A stretch of 64,000 nucleotides of DNA from Candidatus Synechococcus calcipolaris G9 (GTDB lineage Bacteria; Cyanobacteriota; Cyanobacteriia; Thermosynechococcales; Thermosynechococcaceae), in contig NZ_JAKKUT010000006.1 in the NCBI RefSeq assembly GCF_029582805.1, positions 1 to 64,000 of the forward strand, read 5' to 3'. Made by a program: the position numbers and the translations under genes. This document shows positions 18,652 to 30,534 of this stretch, piece after piece. Under the pieces are notes generated by a model. The model was not told where the DNA came from. It saw only the letters and a program-made list of their open reading frames with translations, and searched no databases. How positions within the stretch are numbered: position 1 is the stretch's first letter; each line of letters begins with the position of its first letter.

Positions 18652-18717
18652 GGGCAAACCGTAGGGGACGGCAAACACGCGCCGTATCGGTTTTATTATA
18701 GCGATCTCAACCTGTGT

Positions 18718-18747
18718 GCCTAATTTTATTGCGCCTAATTTTATGGC
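18718..18747. repeat. Tandem 15-bp direct repeat upstream of the flavodiiron gene
   Basis: GCCTAATTTTATTGC (18718-18732) is followed directly by GCCTAATTTTATGGC (18733-18747), one mismatch. It lies about 105 bases before the flavodiiron start and could be a regulator site. Confidence 0.5.
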
Positions 18748-18854
18748 AGGGGAGATAGAACGATCTGGCCCAGCGGCTTGAATATGTCACTATGTTGGAT
18801 GTGCCACCATAATATTAATATTGGGCGCATGAGATTGTACTAGGAGGTATGCCG

Positions 18855-20570
18855 ATGGTTGTTGCACCCCAAACTCGTTCGGCTCGGTTAACCCTACAGG
18901 TGATGGAGGTTGCCCCAGATACCACGGCTCTCCGTTGCCTAGATTGGGATCGGGAGCGATTTGATATTGAGTTTGCCCTAGAAAATGGCACGACCTATAA
19001 CTCCTTTTTAATTCGGGGTGAAAAAACAGCCCTCGTCGATACGTCCCATCAAAAATTTGGCGATCGCTACCTGGAAAAACTATGGGACTTAATTGACCCC
19101 GCTGACCTAGATTACTTAGTCATTAGTCATACCGAGCCGGATCACAGTGGCTTAGTAAAGGATGTTCTGGCAAAAGCACCCCAAGTGATCGTGGTGGGTT
19201 CCAAGGTTGCTCTGCAATTTCTCAGCGCCCTAGTCCATGAACCGTTTCAAACCAAACAAATCAAAAATGGCGATCGCCTAGACCTAGGCCAGAACCACAC
19301 CCTCGAATTTATCATGGCTCCAAATTTACATTGGCCCGATACGATTTTGACCTTTGACCACGGCACCGAGACCCTCTTTACCTGCGATGTTTTTGGTATG
19401 CACTACTGTGCCGATGATCCCTTTGATAGTGATCCCGATGTCATTGCCGCAGATTTTCGCTTTTATTACGATTGTTTGATGGGCCCCAATGCCCGCTCTG
19501 TCCTATCTGCCCTGAAACGGATGGCCAACCTACCGGAACCCAAGCTCATTGCCACCGGTCACGGCCCCCTGCTCCAGGAGCATATTCCCGATTGGATTGA
19601 ATCCTATCGGCTGTGGAGTCAAGAACAGGCCAAAGCTGCTACTACCGTCGCCCTTTTTTATCAAGGGGAGTACGGCTACAGTGAGCCATTAGTGGCGGCC
19701 ATTAGTCGAGGAGCCAGTAAAACCGGCGTGGTTGTGGAAACCATGGATATCACAAATGTGGACTTGCAAGATATTCGTGAACTAGTGGATGCGGCGGCGG
19801 GAATTATTATTGGTATGCCCGCCAGTGATAGTACTTGTCAGGCGGCCTTGAGTACGATGTTGGCGGCGGCTCACAGTAAGCAGGCCATTGGGCTTTTTGA
19901 AGTGGGGGCAATGGATTCAGAGCCGGCCTATCCCCTGATCAACCAATTCCGTGATTTAGGTCTAACCCCCGTTTTTCCGGTGATTCGGGTGGGGGAAACC
20001 CTCAGTGATGCCCTTTTGCAGGAGGCAGAGGAAGCCGGTACGGATATGGGGCAGTGGTTACTGCGCGATCGCACCGTTAAACAAATGAAATCCCTAGATA
20101 CGGATTTGGATAAGGCCCTGGGACGGTTGAGTGGCGGACTGTATATTATTACTGCCCAGAAGGGAAACATTAACAGTGCCATGCTGGCCTCCTGGGTAGC
20201 CCAGGCCAGTCTGGAACCCCTAGGCATTACTATTGCGGTGGCCAAGGATCGGGCGATCGAATCCTTTCTCCATGTTGGTGATACCTTTGTTCTGAATGTT
20301 TTAGAGGATGGCAACTATCAACTCTTAATGCGCCATTTCCTGAAACGATTCCCCCCCGGGGGCGATCGCTTTGCCGATGTCAAAACCTATCCTGCCAGTA
20401 ATGGGAGTCCCATCTTGGCCGATGCCCTAGCTTACCTAGAATGCACGGTGATCAGTCGGATGGATGCCCACGATCACTGGTTAGTGTATAGCACGATCAC
20501 GGTGGGGCGAATTTCTAAGCCGGATGCCCTAACGGCCGTTCATCATCGCAAGGTGGGGAATCATTACTAA
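18855..20570 (+). CDS. flv3: C-type flavodiiron protein, Flv3-like
   Basis: 571 residues from ATG 18855. AGGAGG at 18842-18847 is 7 bases from this ATG but only 1 base from the ATG at 18849. Flv proteins reduce O2 to water with electrons from photosystem I and protect under fluctuating light. Domains: a metallo-beta-lactamase-like diiron domain (about 15-255) with canonical ligands in SHTEPDHSG, TCDVFG and ATGHGP; a flavodoxin domain (about 265-400, VALFYQGEYGYSEPLV); and a C-terminal flavin-reductase domain (about 425-571, LSGGLYIITAQKGNINSAMLASW). Intact His-x-Glu-x-Asp-His ligands favour Flv3 (or Flv2/4) over Flv1, whose ligands are altered. The Flv1 partner is not in the window. Confidence 0.85.
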   Translation: MVVAPQTRSARLTLQVMEVAPDTTALRCLDWDRERFDIEFALENGTTYNSFLIRGEKTALVDTSHQKFGDRYLEKLWDLIDPADLDYLVISHTEPDHSGLVKDVLAKAPQVIVVGSKVALQFLSALVHEPFQTKQIKNGDRLDLGQNHTLEFIMAPNLHWPDTILTFDHGTETLFTCDVFGMHYCADDPFDSDPDVIAADFRFYYDCLMGPNARSVLSALKRMANLPEPKLIATGHGPLLQEHIPDWIESYRLWSQEQAKAATTVALFYQGEYGYSEPLVAAISRGASKTGVVVETMDITNVDLQDIRELVDAAAGIIIGMPASDSTCQAALSTMLAAAHSKQAIGLFEVGAMDSEPAYPLINQFRDLGLTPVFPVIRVGETLSDALLQEAEEAGTDMGQWLLRDRTVKQMKSLDTDLDKALGRLSGGLYIITAQKGNINSAMLASWVAQASLEPLGITIAVAKDRAIESFLHVGDTFVLNVLEDGNYQLLMRHFLKRFPPGGDRFADVKTYPASNGSPILADALAYLECTVISRMDAHDHWLVYSTITVGRISKPDALTAVHHRKVGNHY

Positions 20571-20592
20571 ATTTAATTTATCTGTACTTTTT

Positions 20593-20907
20593 TCACCTAC
20601 GGTAGGCATACCCGAAATAAATCAAGGTCGTTTCAATCGCATTAACGCGATCGACTAAAATCTTCCAACTAGGGGCTGTAATGCCATAAATTCCAGAAAA
20701 ATGACGGCGAGCCATATCAAACTTCTTAAATTTGTGATGCATTTTCTCCACAGTCCAAGCCTTACTAAGTAAGAAGATCAAAGCCTTAGTTGCTGCCTCT
20801 AAACTTTCCTCGCGGGCAATAACCAACTCGGCAGTTGTTGCCAATAACTCACTATAGTTCCGGCGTGATGCCAGGATTGTTTGACGCATTTTATCTGCTA
20901 ATCCCAT
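20593..20907 (-). CDS. Small protein of unknown function, downstream gene of a pair
   Basis: 104 residues, largely helical and basic, with no signal peptide or membrane segment. The N-terminus is MGLADKMRQTILASRRNYSELL and the C-terminus ends in GYAYRR. It begins 4 bases after the stop of the coiled-coil gene at 20912, so the two are very likely translated from one mRNA. The 3' end is convergent with the flavodiiron gene (22 bases). I do not recognise the family. Confidence 0.6.
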   Translation of the reverse strand: MGLADKMRQTILASRRNYSELLATTAELVIAREESLEAATKALIFLLSKAWTVEKMHHKFKKFDMARRHFSGIYGITAPSWKILVDRVNAIETTLIYFGYAYRR

Positions 20908-20911
20908 TGGC

Positions 20912-21697
20912 TTATCCTTCAGAACCTGAAATACCTAAATTGCCTGACTCTAAAATGTTTAAGTGGTTGAGTAATTCTTGACCTAAGCCGAAAGGAAGTT
21001 TAGATGCAAAGTTGCGAAGCCACTGAATACTCGCTTCATACTGAGTGACAAAAAAACGCATTTTTTGATCTAATATGCGTCGCTCTTTCATCAATTGACC
21101 AACTTTATGTTTCAAACGCTCTAGTTCAACTCGCTCCTTCATTAGGTCTGTTAGAGAACGATTCAGATTTTCATTTTCCTTGACTAGAGCCAAATTTCGG
21201 TGTTCAACCTCGGCGGCAAACTCCAAACTCACTTCAGTATCTTCTTCAGCTTTTATAAGTTCATCAACGAGTTGAGTCACTTCATTCTTTTTGAAGATAA
21301 TTTCTTTTTCTAGAGCATCAACATATATCTGTAGTTTAGCTAGTTCTTGTTCTTTTAGTTGCTGTTTAACATCGAGAAACTCCTGCTCTAGTTCACCTAA
21401 TACAGGTTCAGCTAAATCCTTCAGTACGCCTAATGCAGTCCCTTTTTTAGCTAGATTTTTCTTTCCATGACCGAGAATTGGAACCGTTGCCCAGCCAGAT
21501 CGTACAGCTTTATAGGTATCCTTACCGCCTGACACAACTTGCCATCCCCATTCTTTAGCTTGCTGGCAAAGTCCTCGCTGATTTATTTTAGTGTGAACGA
21601 TTTGAATAAAATTTTGAATTTCCTTTATTTGGGCTTCAATGTCCCGTAACCTTTCGTCTAAGAACGAAGGCTGAGGGTAACTCATATTCATTGGCAA
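20912..21697 (-). CDS. Coiled-coil protein of unknown function, upstream gene of a pair
   Basis: 261 residues. Residues about 10-35 and 95-225 are predicted coiled coil by heptad pattern (ELEQEFLDVKQQLKEQELAK, LVKENENLNRSLTDLMKERV, LERLKHKVGQLMKERR). Between them lies a Gly/Lys segment, GWATVPILGHGKKNLAKKG. No transmembrane helix is evident and no enzymatic motif was found. The first gene of the pair with 20593-20907, it has its own 5' region in 21698-21975. Structural, scaffold or adaptor roles would all fit, none is shown. Confidence 0.62.
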   Translation of the reverse strand: MPMNMSYPQPSFLDERLRDIEAQIKEIQNFIQIVHTKINQRGLCQQAKEWGWQVVSGGKDTYKAVRSGWATVPILGHGKKNLAKKGTALGVLKDLAEPVLGELEQEFLDVKQQLKEQELAKLQIYVDALEKEIIFKKNEVTQLVDELIKAEEDTEVSLEFAAEVEHRNLALVKENENLNRSLTDLMKERVELERLKHKVGQLMKERRILDQKMRFFVTQYEASIQWLRNFASKLPFGLGQELLNHLNILESGNLGISGSEG

Positions 21698-21975
21698 AAT
21701 CCTTAATTACTTGAAAATTTATTTGCTTTACATTCTAAATACCTCAATCTTGATTGTTAAGTAACGGTTAATTAGGATGAGAAAAGGAAATATTTATTGC
21801 CAGTTGCTACAAACGACAGTGATTTACCTTCCGACTTAAATTACGATCCAGCGTAGCTAGGCCCATGTGCGTGGGCATCTAGTTTTAGGCAAACCATGTA
21901 AGGGGAGTGACATGACCCCCAATTTCGTAAACCTGTTAACCTTCAGCCTCAATCCCTGGTCGGCAGCGATGACTT
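21698..21975. other. Intergenic region between the unknown pair and por
   Basis: About 280 AT-leaning bases that must hold the promoter of the minus-strand unknown pair. I found no gene, RNA or strong promoter match here. The por control sites start at 21976. Confidence 0.4.
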
Positions 21976-22009
21976 GGATAAAACGTGATTAAGGATAAAA
22001 CTTGATTAA
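21976..22009. repeat. Tandem 17-bp direct repeat in the por promoter region
   Basis: GGATAAAACGTGATTAA (21976-21992) is followed without gap by GGATAAAACTTGATTAA (21993-22009), one mismatch. It ends 3 bases before a TTGACT -35-like box. Adjacent direct half-sites spaced by about 1.6 helical turns are typical of response-regulator binding. Confidence 0.65.
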
Positions 22010-22012
22010 GTA

Positions 22013-24338
<2,326 letters not shown>

Positions 24339-24345
24339 TTACCTT

Positions 24346-24480
24346 ACCCGTGGGAGGTTCTCCTTATCCCCCCCATTGTAGGTTCTGTAATTCTTCACCT
24401 CCGTGGGCTATGTACCCTTGACCCCGACCAATGCCTGAGGTTACTCCAGTGACCAATACCGGTTGCTTTTCAAATGGCAT
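24346..24480 (-). pseudogene. Relic of a short-chain dehydrogenase N-terminus
   Basis: An ATG at 24480 reads MPFEKQPVLVTGVTSGIGRG, a clear Rossmann start with the SDR Gly motif TGxxxGIG. The frame then becomes HGGEELQNLQWGG and stops at about 24346, without any later SDR motif. It looks like the 5' end of a lost gene, just upstream of the NDH-2 gene. Confidence 0.45.
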
Positions 24481-24626
24481 CATACACTCAATGAATTTAT
24501 GAAATTACGGTAATCGTTGCGATGTTATCACCAACGAGTTCACCCTTACCTGACTGTTTTTTCCAGGATGACAACCAGAATTTAGTAAAGGAGAAAAGAG
24601 AAGACCAAAGATTTTAAAGTTTCAGA

Positions 24627-25544
24627 CTAAGCTTTTGGATGACATGGAGCTAAAGTTGCAGCCACCGAATCAGCCAGGGCCCCTAGGTGATATCCCCCTT
24701 CTAAACCAAAGACAATCTGGCGCGTTAATGCCAAACATTGCTCTGTCAACCACTGATAATCACTAGCTTGTAAATTAATATCCCCTAGGGGATCGGCGGC
24801 ATGGCTATCATAACCAGCACTAATCATTAATAGGTCTGGGTTAAATGCCTCTAAAAAGGGAATGACCTGATCACTAAACTGCTGCCGATAGTCCTGGGAG
24901 CCAGTTCCAGCCAACAGGGGAATATTCAAAATATTTCCGTAAACACCTTTTTCCTCGGCACTGCCTGTATAGGGGTAGTGATCTCCCTCATGGAGTGAAC
25001 AGTAGGCAATATTGGCATGATTCTCAACGATCGCCTGGGTTCCATTGCCATGGTGAACATCCCAATCTAAGATGGCAACTCGCTGAATCCCTGGCTGTTG
25101 CAGGGCATAATAGGCCGCGATCGCCCCATTGGCCAATAAACAAAACCCCATTCCCCGTGCGGGTAGGGCATGATGCCCCGGCGGACGGGCTAAAACAAAG
25201 ACGGGCTGATGACCCTCTAACACCCGATCCACCCCATCCAACCAAGCATTCACCGCCAACAGAGCCACTTCGTAACTGGGTTCAGCCACAAAGGTATCCG
25301 CATCCAGCCAACCACCGCCCTTGTCCGCCAACTGTTTGAGGCCGTCTAGGTATTCGGGAGTATGTATGGCCTGGAGCAGGGGCAGGGGAGAGCGTTGCTC
25401 TAAGGATGTGGGTTCCTGCCACTGGATATCCTCGCTAACGGTATGGAGTTTCTGAACGATCGTCCGTAGCCGTTCTGGGGTCTCAAAATGGAAGGATGGG
25501 GCCCGATGCTCTAAGAATTTATCGGAGTAAATGACCGTTACCAT
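24627..25544 (-). CDS. Histone-deacetylase-family amidohydrolase
   Basis: 305 residues, arginase/deacetylase fold. Bacterial members remove acetyl groups from small molecules such as polyamines, or from proteins, with one Zn. Motifs are intact: ARPPGHHALPARGMGFCLLAN (two catalytic His), VAILDWDVHHGNGTQ (Zn-binding Asp and His), HEGDHYPYTGSAEEKG, and MISAGYDSHAADPLG (second Zn Asp). The first residues MVTVIYSDKFLEHRAPSFHFETPERL match class II and AcuC-like starts. Substrate cannot be assigned. One HDAC-like gene of this type is common in cyanobacteria. acs also lies in this window, but 20 kb away, and no link is implied. Confidence 0.85.
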   Translation of the reverse strand: MVTVIYSDKFLEHRAPSFHFETPERLRTIVQKLHTVSEDIQWQEPTSLEQRSPLPLLQAIHTPEYLDGLKQLADKGGGWLDADTFVAEPSYEVALLAVNAWLDGVDRVLEGHQPVFVLARPPGHHALPARGMGFCLLANGAIAAYYALQQPGIQRVAILDWDVHHGNGTQAIVENHANIAYCSLHEGDHYPYTGSAEEKGVYGNILNIPLLAGTGSQDYRQQFSDQVIPFLEAFNPDLLMISAGYDSHAADPLGDINLQASDYQWLTEQCLALTRQIVFGLEGGYHLGALADSVAATLAPCHPKA

Positions 25545-25617
25545 GGACAGAATATCTAGAAAATATGGGAGATCAAGAAGGATATTACCTATACCGCCAT
25601 AGTATTATGGCACGGTA

Positions 25618-26890
<1,273 letters not shown>

Positions 26891-27150
26891 TCAAAGCTCC
26901 AAACTTTCCCAATTAACCATAGCAGGTCATGTCACCCCATAGTTGCTTTCTAGGGAAATCAGGCATCAGAAATGAGTTGGCAGGAAAATTCTAGGGGGGC
27001 CTGGTATAGTTGGCCATGCCATGTTACATAGGTTATGAAAGCCCTCCAGGAATTAACCTTTATGTACTCCCATATCGGCTGGAATCACCTGAGGCATAAT
27101 CACGTTATACATTTAACCTTTAATTGTCGTGTTGGGCGAGGTATCTGTGC

Positions 27151-27648
27151 ATGAGTCATGAATTCGAGAATGGCCCCGTTGAGGCTGAAGCCGACGTTAC
27201 CCCCGAAGTCACCACCAGTGAGCCTGCGGCCTTTGAGGTTGACTCTAGCCCATCGGGTCAACTCGCCTCAATGTCAGAATCAATGCCCGGCGGTATGACG
27301 GAAGAGCAATTGCAACAGGCCCGGGAAAAGCTTTACTGGATCTTAACGGTCTTCCCGGAGCAGGTGGGGGCATTTTTTGGGGAGTACAAGCAACCCCTCA
27401 CGACCCTCTTTATTATTTTGGCAACGGTTCCCTTTGTCGCCCTAGCGGTGGCCATTTTAGAAGTGATCAATGTCATTCCCTTCCTCGCTCCGACCTTTCA
27501 ACTGGTGGGTTTTGGCTACAGTAGTTGGTTTATTTATCGCTATCTGTTGTTTGCCGATCGCCGTCAAGAATTTTCCCAAACCATTGATGACTACAAGACC
27601 CGAATTTTAGGGGATATTCTCAACACCAGTGAGGGAGATCAGGAATAA
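27151..27648 (+). CDS. CAAD-domain membrane protein
   Basis: 165 residues from ATG 27151; the upstream extension to 27124 adds nine residues without a ribosome site. The N-terminal 55 or so residues are acidic and disordered. The CAAD domain follows: an amphipathic helix (LQQAREKLYWILTVFPEQVGAFFGEYKQPL) and two close membrane helices (TLFIILATVPFVALAVAIL; FLAPTFQLVGFGYSSWFIYRYLLF), ending in a short cytosolic helix. CAAD/CURT1-type proteins sit in thylakoid membranes, and CURT1 bends them. A stand-alone CAAD protein of this size is CURT1-like. Tethering of aminoacyl-tRNA synthetases is the other known use of the domain. Confidence 0.82.
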   Translation: MSHEFENGPVEAEADVTPEVTTSEPAAFEVDSSPSGQLASMSESMPGGMTEEQLQQAREKLYWILTVFPEQVGAFFGEYKQPLTTLFIILATVPFVALAVAILEVINVIPFLAPTFQLVGFGYSSWFIYRYLLFADRRQEFSQTIDDYKTRILGDILNTSEGDQE

Positions 27649-27752
27649 AAGGACTATTAGGTTCTCCCATTCTTTGAAGCTTTTGAGCCTAAGGCACATC
27701 CAACCCCAGGTTCCGTTGCGTACCTATAGTAGCTGTCTACCTATAGGCCATC

Positions 27753-28370
27753 ATGAAGCTCATTTATTGTGCCTTTTTAACCTCCCTTGCCCTAATTACC
27801 ACTGGATATATTTACCACGGCAATGCCTCTAGCCCCAGTCCTGAAGGGGGAGTGGTTGCCCAAAATCGAGTGGATCCCTGCGCTGCGGCTAATCCCTGCG
27901 CTGCAAAAGACCCCTGCGCGGCTAAAAATCCCTGTGCCTCAAAGGATCCCTGTGCAGCGAAAGACCCCTGTGCTGCCGCTCGTCAATCATCCTTGATTTA
28001 TCGCGATCGCGGTAATATTGCCCTCAAAGGTCAGGATGTGGTCAGCTATTTTACCCAAGGGAAAGCAATGCCTGGGAGCAACCAATATACCTATGAATGG
28101 CAAGGTGCCATCTGGCAATTTAGTAGTGCGGCCAACCGCGATCGCTTTGCTAAAAACCCCAGTCAGTACGCGCCCCAGTACGGTGGTTATTGCGCCAAGG
28201 CTATGGCAGAAGGAAATATTGCCCCTACGGATCCGGACGCATGGCATATCCATCAGGGCAAGCTATATCTGAACTATGATAAGTCCGTGCAAGCCCAATG
28301 GCTGCGAGATGTACCGGGTAATATTGCCCTAGCCAACAAAAACTACCCTGGAGTGCTCGCTTCGCGATAG
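27753..28370 (+). CDS. YHS-domain protein with Cys-Pro hexapeptide repeats
   Basis: 205 residues. Residues 1-36 or so are a signal peptide or lipid-free membrane leader (IYCAFLTSLALITTGYIYHG). Residues 41-76 are six consecutive hexapeptides of the form (D/N)PCA(A/S)(K/A), giving a Cys every six residues. A YHS-type domain follows (about 85-165: GNIALKGQDVVSYFTQGKAMPG, YEWQGAIWQFSSAANRDRF, YAPQYGGYCAKAMAEG). YHS domains often bind metals or occur with metal transporters. The repeat tract looks like a multi-thiol metal or redox site, probably periplasmic or luminal. Substrate unknown. The start ATG is preceded by a weak ribosome site. Confidence 0.78.
   Translation: MKLIYCAFLTSLALITTGYIYHGNASSPSPEGGVVAQNRVDPCAAANPCAAKDPCAAKNPCASKDPCAAKDPCAAARQSSLIYRDRGNIALKGQDVVSYFTQGKAMPGSNQYTYEWQGAIWQFSSAANRDRFAKNPSQYAPQYGGYCAKAMAEGNIAPTDPDAWHIHQGKLYLNYDKSVQAQWLRDVPGNIALANKNYPGVLASR
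27870..27980 (+). repeat. In-frame 18-base repeats coding Cys hexapeptides
   Basis: Six units, each (GAT/AAT/GAC) CCC/CCT TGC/TGT GC(C/T/G)..., encode DPCAAA, NPCAAK, DPCAAK, NPCASK, DPCAAK and DPCAAA. Third positions vary, so the tract is maintained at protein level rather than being a fresh DNA expansion. Confidence 0.75.
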
Positions 28371-28383
28371 GTTTATCCCTAGA

Positions 28384-28986
28384 ATGATCTATTTTGCGAC
28401 CACCGACGGCTCTATGGAAACGGTTGAATTACCAGAGGTGGAGCCGTCCCAGGATTCCCCCTATCGCCTCTATCGCTTTCTGACGGATTTAGAGGATATT
28501 TTGGCTCGGGTTCAGGGCGATCGCCCGCGTCTAGAAGCTATCTTCCCCTTGGTGCAGCGGCTTTTGCGGGACTCTCCCTGGTTGTACTACCCAGATTTGG
28601 TGCCCCATCCGCAAACGGGTTGGGCAGTGCAGACCCTCTATGATGAACCCTTCTATCCCTTAACGGTGCAGCGGGTGGCTTGGGCGGCGGGGGCCACATC
28701 TCCCATCCATAACCATGGTACCTGGGGAATTGTTGCTATTTTGCAAGGAGAAGAAAAAAATACCTTTTACCAGCGATCGCCCCAACCGGCCTATCCCCAC
28801 CGCCTAGAACTTGGGGACGAATGCACCCTAGGGCAAGACCAGATGATTGGTTTTTTTGCCGATGCCATCCACCACGTCCAAGCCCTAGACCAGGGCCCCA
28901 CCCTTAGCTTTAACCTGTACGGTGAGACCAACTACGATCAACGCTGGCAATTTGATCTAGCTACCCATTCTGCTCGTTTATTCTAG
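28384..28986 (+). CDS. Cupin protein of the cysteine-dioxygenase type
   Basis: 200 residues. The cupin iron site is visible in TSPIHNHGTWGIVAILQGEEKNTFY, where HxH and the downstream Glu fit motif 1. Motif 2 is the His in IGFFADAIHHVQAL. Cysteine dioxygenases oxidise cysteine thiol to sulfinate; homologues also act on other thiols such as mercaptopropionate. Cyanobacterial members of this length are usually annotated as cysteine dioxygenase or plain cupin. It stands 13 bases after the YHS gene and 20 before the ECF sigma gene, so all may share a transcript. The substrate is not determined by sequence. Confidence 0.72.
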   Translation: MIYFATTDGSMETVELPEVEPSQDSPYRLYRFLTDLEDILARVQGDRPRLEAIFPLVQRLLRDSPWLYYPDLVPHPQTGWAVQTLYDEPFYPLTVQRVAWAAGATSPIHNHGTWGIVAILQGEEKNTFYQRSPQPAYPHRLELGDECTLGQDQMIGFFADAIHHVQALDQGPTLSFNLYGETNYDQRWQFDLATHSARLF

Positions 28987-29006
28987 TACTTAGGGTACAA
29001 GCAACA

Positions 29007-29558
29007 ATGATCCTCTCAAATCTGAGTGATGCGGAGTTACTGCAAACCCTACGGAAGGGTCGCCAGGGGGCCCTGGGGGTACTGTACGATCGCTATGGAG
29101 CCTTGGTGTATCGGTTAGGGGCCCGGGTACTGGGAAATCTGGAGGAAGCTGAAGACCTTACCCAGGAAATTTTCAGTTCCTTGGTGCATAAAGCCTACAA
29201 TCCTGAGCGCGGCTCCTTGAGGGCTTACCTTACCGTTTTAACCCGCTCCCGGGCCATTGATCGCCTCCGCAAGGTGAGATCCCAGCAGGATATGTTAAGG
29301 CGTTTACAGCACATTTCCGCCAACCACACCCCGGCCAAGGATATGGATGATAGTTACCTCAGTCATCGAGTAATCACTGCCCTGCAACAGTTACCCGATA
29401 CCCATCGTCAAGTCCTAGAAATGGCCTACTACAGTGGCATGAGTCAATCAGAAATTTCCGAACATTTAGAGCTGCCCTTGGGAACCGTGAAGTCTCGGGC
29501 CCGCAGTGGCTTGATTCAACTCAAACGCCTACTCGAAGACTTGAGGGAGCAGCCATGA
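29007..29558 (+). CDS. ECF-type sigma factor (group 4 sigma-70 family)
   Basis: 183 residues with only sigma regions 2 and 4. Region 2: LYDRYGALVYRLGARVLGNLEEAEDLTQEIFSSL, then RGSLRAYLTVLTRSRAIDRLRKVRS. Region 4: LQQLPDTHRQVLEMAYYSGMSQSEISEHLELPLGTVKSRARSGLIQLKRLL, a helix-turn-helix read here in two parts. The stop codon overlaps the ATG of the anti-sigma gene by 4 bases (ATGA), so the two are made together. Such sigma/anti-sigma pairs respond to oxidative or envelope stress. The next gene downstream is chlH. Confidence 0.88.
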   Translation: MILSNLSDAELLQTLRKGRQGALGVLYDRYGALVYRLGARVLGNLEEAEDLTQEIFSSLVHKAYNPERGSLRAYLTVLTRSRAIDRLRKVRSQQDMLRRLQHISANHTPAKDMDDSYLSHRVITALQQLPDTHRQVLEMAYYSGMSQSEISEHLELPLGTVKSRARSGLIQLKRLLEDLREQP

Positions 29559-30310
29559 GCGACGCTAATATTCCCCAGGAATGGGAAGAACTACTGGCCG
29601 GCTATGTTTTGGGGGATCTCTCCTCCGAGGAAGCCCGCACCGTCCAAGAATTACTCACGGATTATCCAGAATTATTAGCAGAAATTCAGCATTTTCAGGA
29701 CATTCTTGCCCTGTTACCCCTGGCCTTGCCGGAGGTTCCGGTTCCCCAAACCCTGCGATCGCAGATCCTCGCCTCAGAAATGGGTGCTTCGGAGATGGCT
29801 GCCCAAAAAACACGCCGGTTGCCGTCTCCATCTCCCCTGCGATGGTGGGGGTTGGGGGGAATGGCCCTCCTGATCGGCCTCGGCTGGCTCTGGGATAGTT
29901 ATTCCCTACGGCAGCAAATCGCCAGTATGGAGCAAAGTTTAGAGAAGTTAGAGCATATTGCCCAAGAAACACCTGCCCCTAGGGGCGATCGCACCCTAAT
30001 GCTAGAGGGAATGGGGCCAACCTCTAATGCCACGGGGATGGTGGCCTTTGCCCCCCAATACCGCATGGCGGTGGTGAGTATTGATAATTTACCCCCCTTG
30101 CCCTCGGGCCAGGTTTATCGGCTATGGGCAGCCATTGGAGATGAAAAAGTTGAATGCTCGGAAATTGTACCCGATGCATCGGGCCGGGTTTACCTCAAAC
30201 TTCCCTTGGATAGTAACTTGATGAATTCAACGGCTTTGGTGATTACGATTGAGCCAGAAACTCCCTTTCCCCAACCCCAGGGAGAAATGGTGATGCAGGG
30301 CTTTATCTAA
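29555..30310 (+). CDS. RskA-type membrane anti-sigma factor
   Basis: 251 residues. The N-terminal 75 residues (EWEELLAGYVLGDLSSEEARTV) resemble the sigma-binding domain of anti-sigma-K (RskA) proteins. One membrane helix is at about 98-112 (WWGLGGMALLIGLGWLWD). A short coiled coil (LRQQIASMEQSLEKLEHIAQ) and an extracytoplasmic RskA-like beta domain follow (MVAFAPQYRMAVVSIDNLPPLPSGQVYRLWA...), ending QGEMVMQGFI. It holds the sigma factor at the membrane until a signal triggers release. It overlaps the sigma gene by 4 bases. No HxxxCxxC zinc-anti-sigma motif is seen. Confidence 0.83.
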   Translation: MSDANIPQEWEELLAGYVLGDLSSEEARTVQELLTDYPELLAEIQHFQDILALLPLALPEVPVPQTLRSQILASEMGASEMAAQKTRRLPSPSPLRWWGLGGMALLIGLGWLWDSYSLRQQIASMEQSLEKLEHIAQETPAPRGDRTLMLEGMGPTSNATGMVAFAPQYRMAVVSIDNLPPLPSGQVYRLWAAIGDEKVECSEIVPDASGRVYLKLPLDSNLMNSTALVITIEPETPFPQPQGEMVMQGFI

Positions 30311-30358
30311 GCTGAGCCGGATTTTTGAGAATTCCTAGGCTTGCATAGGGTCTTACTC

Positions 30359-30386
30359 TTGTCAAGAGATATGACATAAATATAAT
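30359..30386 (+). promoter_or_regulatory. chlH: Putative chlH promoter with overlapping inverted repeat
   Basis: TTGTCA at 30359-30364, 16-base spacer, TATAAT at 30381-30386; leader of about 140 bases to ATG 30535. TGTCA (30360-30364) and TGACA (30372-30376) form a small inverted repeat that overlaps the -35 box and could be an operator. Confidence 0.5.
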
Positions 30387-30534
30387 ACTTTGTGATGCCC
30401 TGCCCCTGAAACTTTGCAAATTGTTACTTCGTTAACCAAAAGCTCCCCCTTCGCTCTGGATTTTTGGTACAACCACAATGGGGTGTATCCCGTTGTGAAG
30501 TTTGTAAAGTTTCGTAAACAAGGAGTTTGAACGC

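Noticed and set aside
27870-27980. CRISPR-like or satellite repeat
   Set aside because: Regular 18-base units are codons of a hexapeptide repeat inside a real gene; no spacers.
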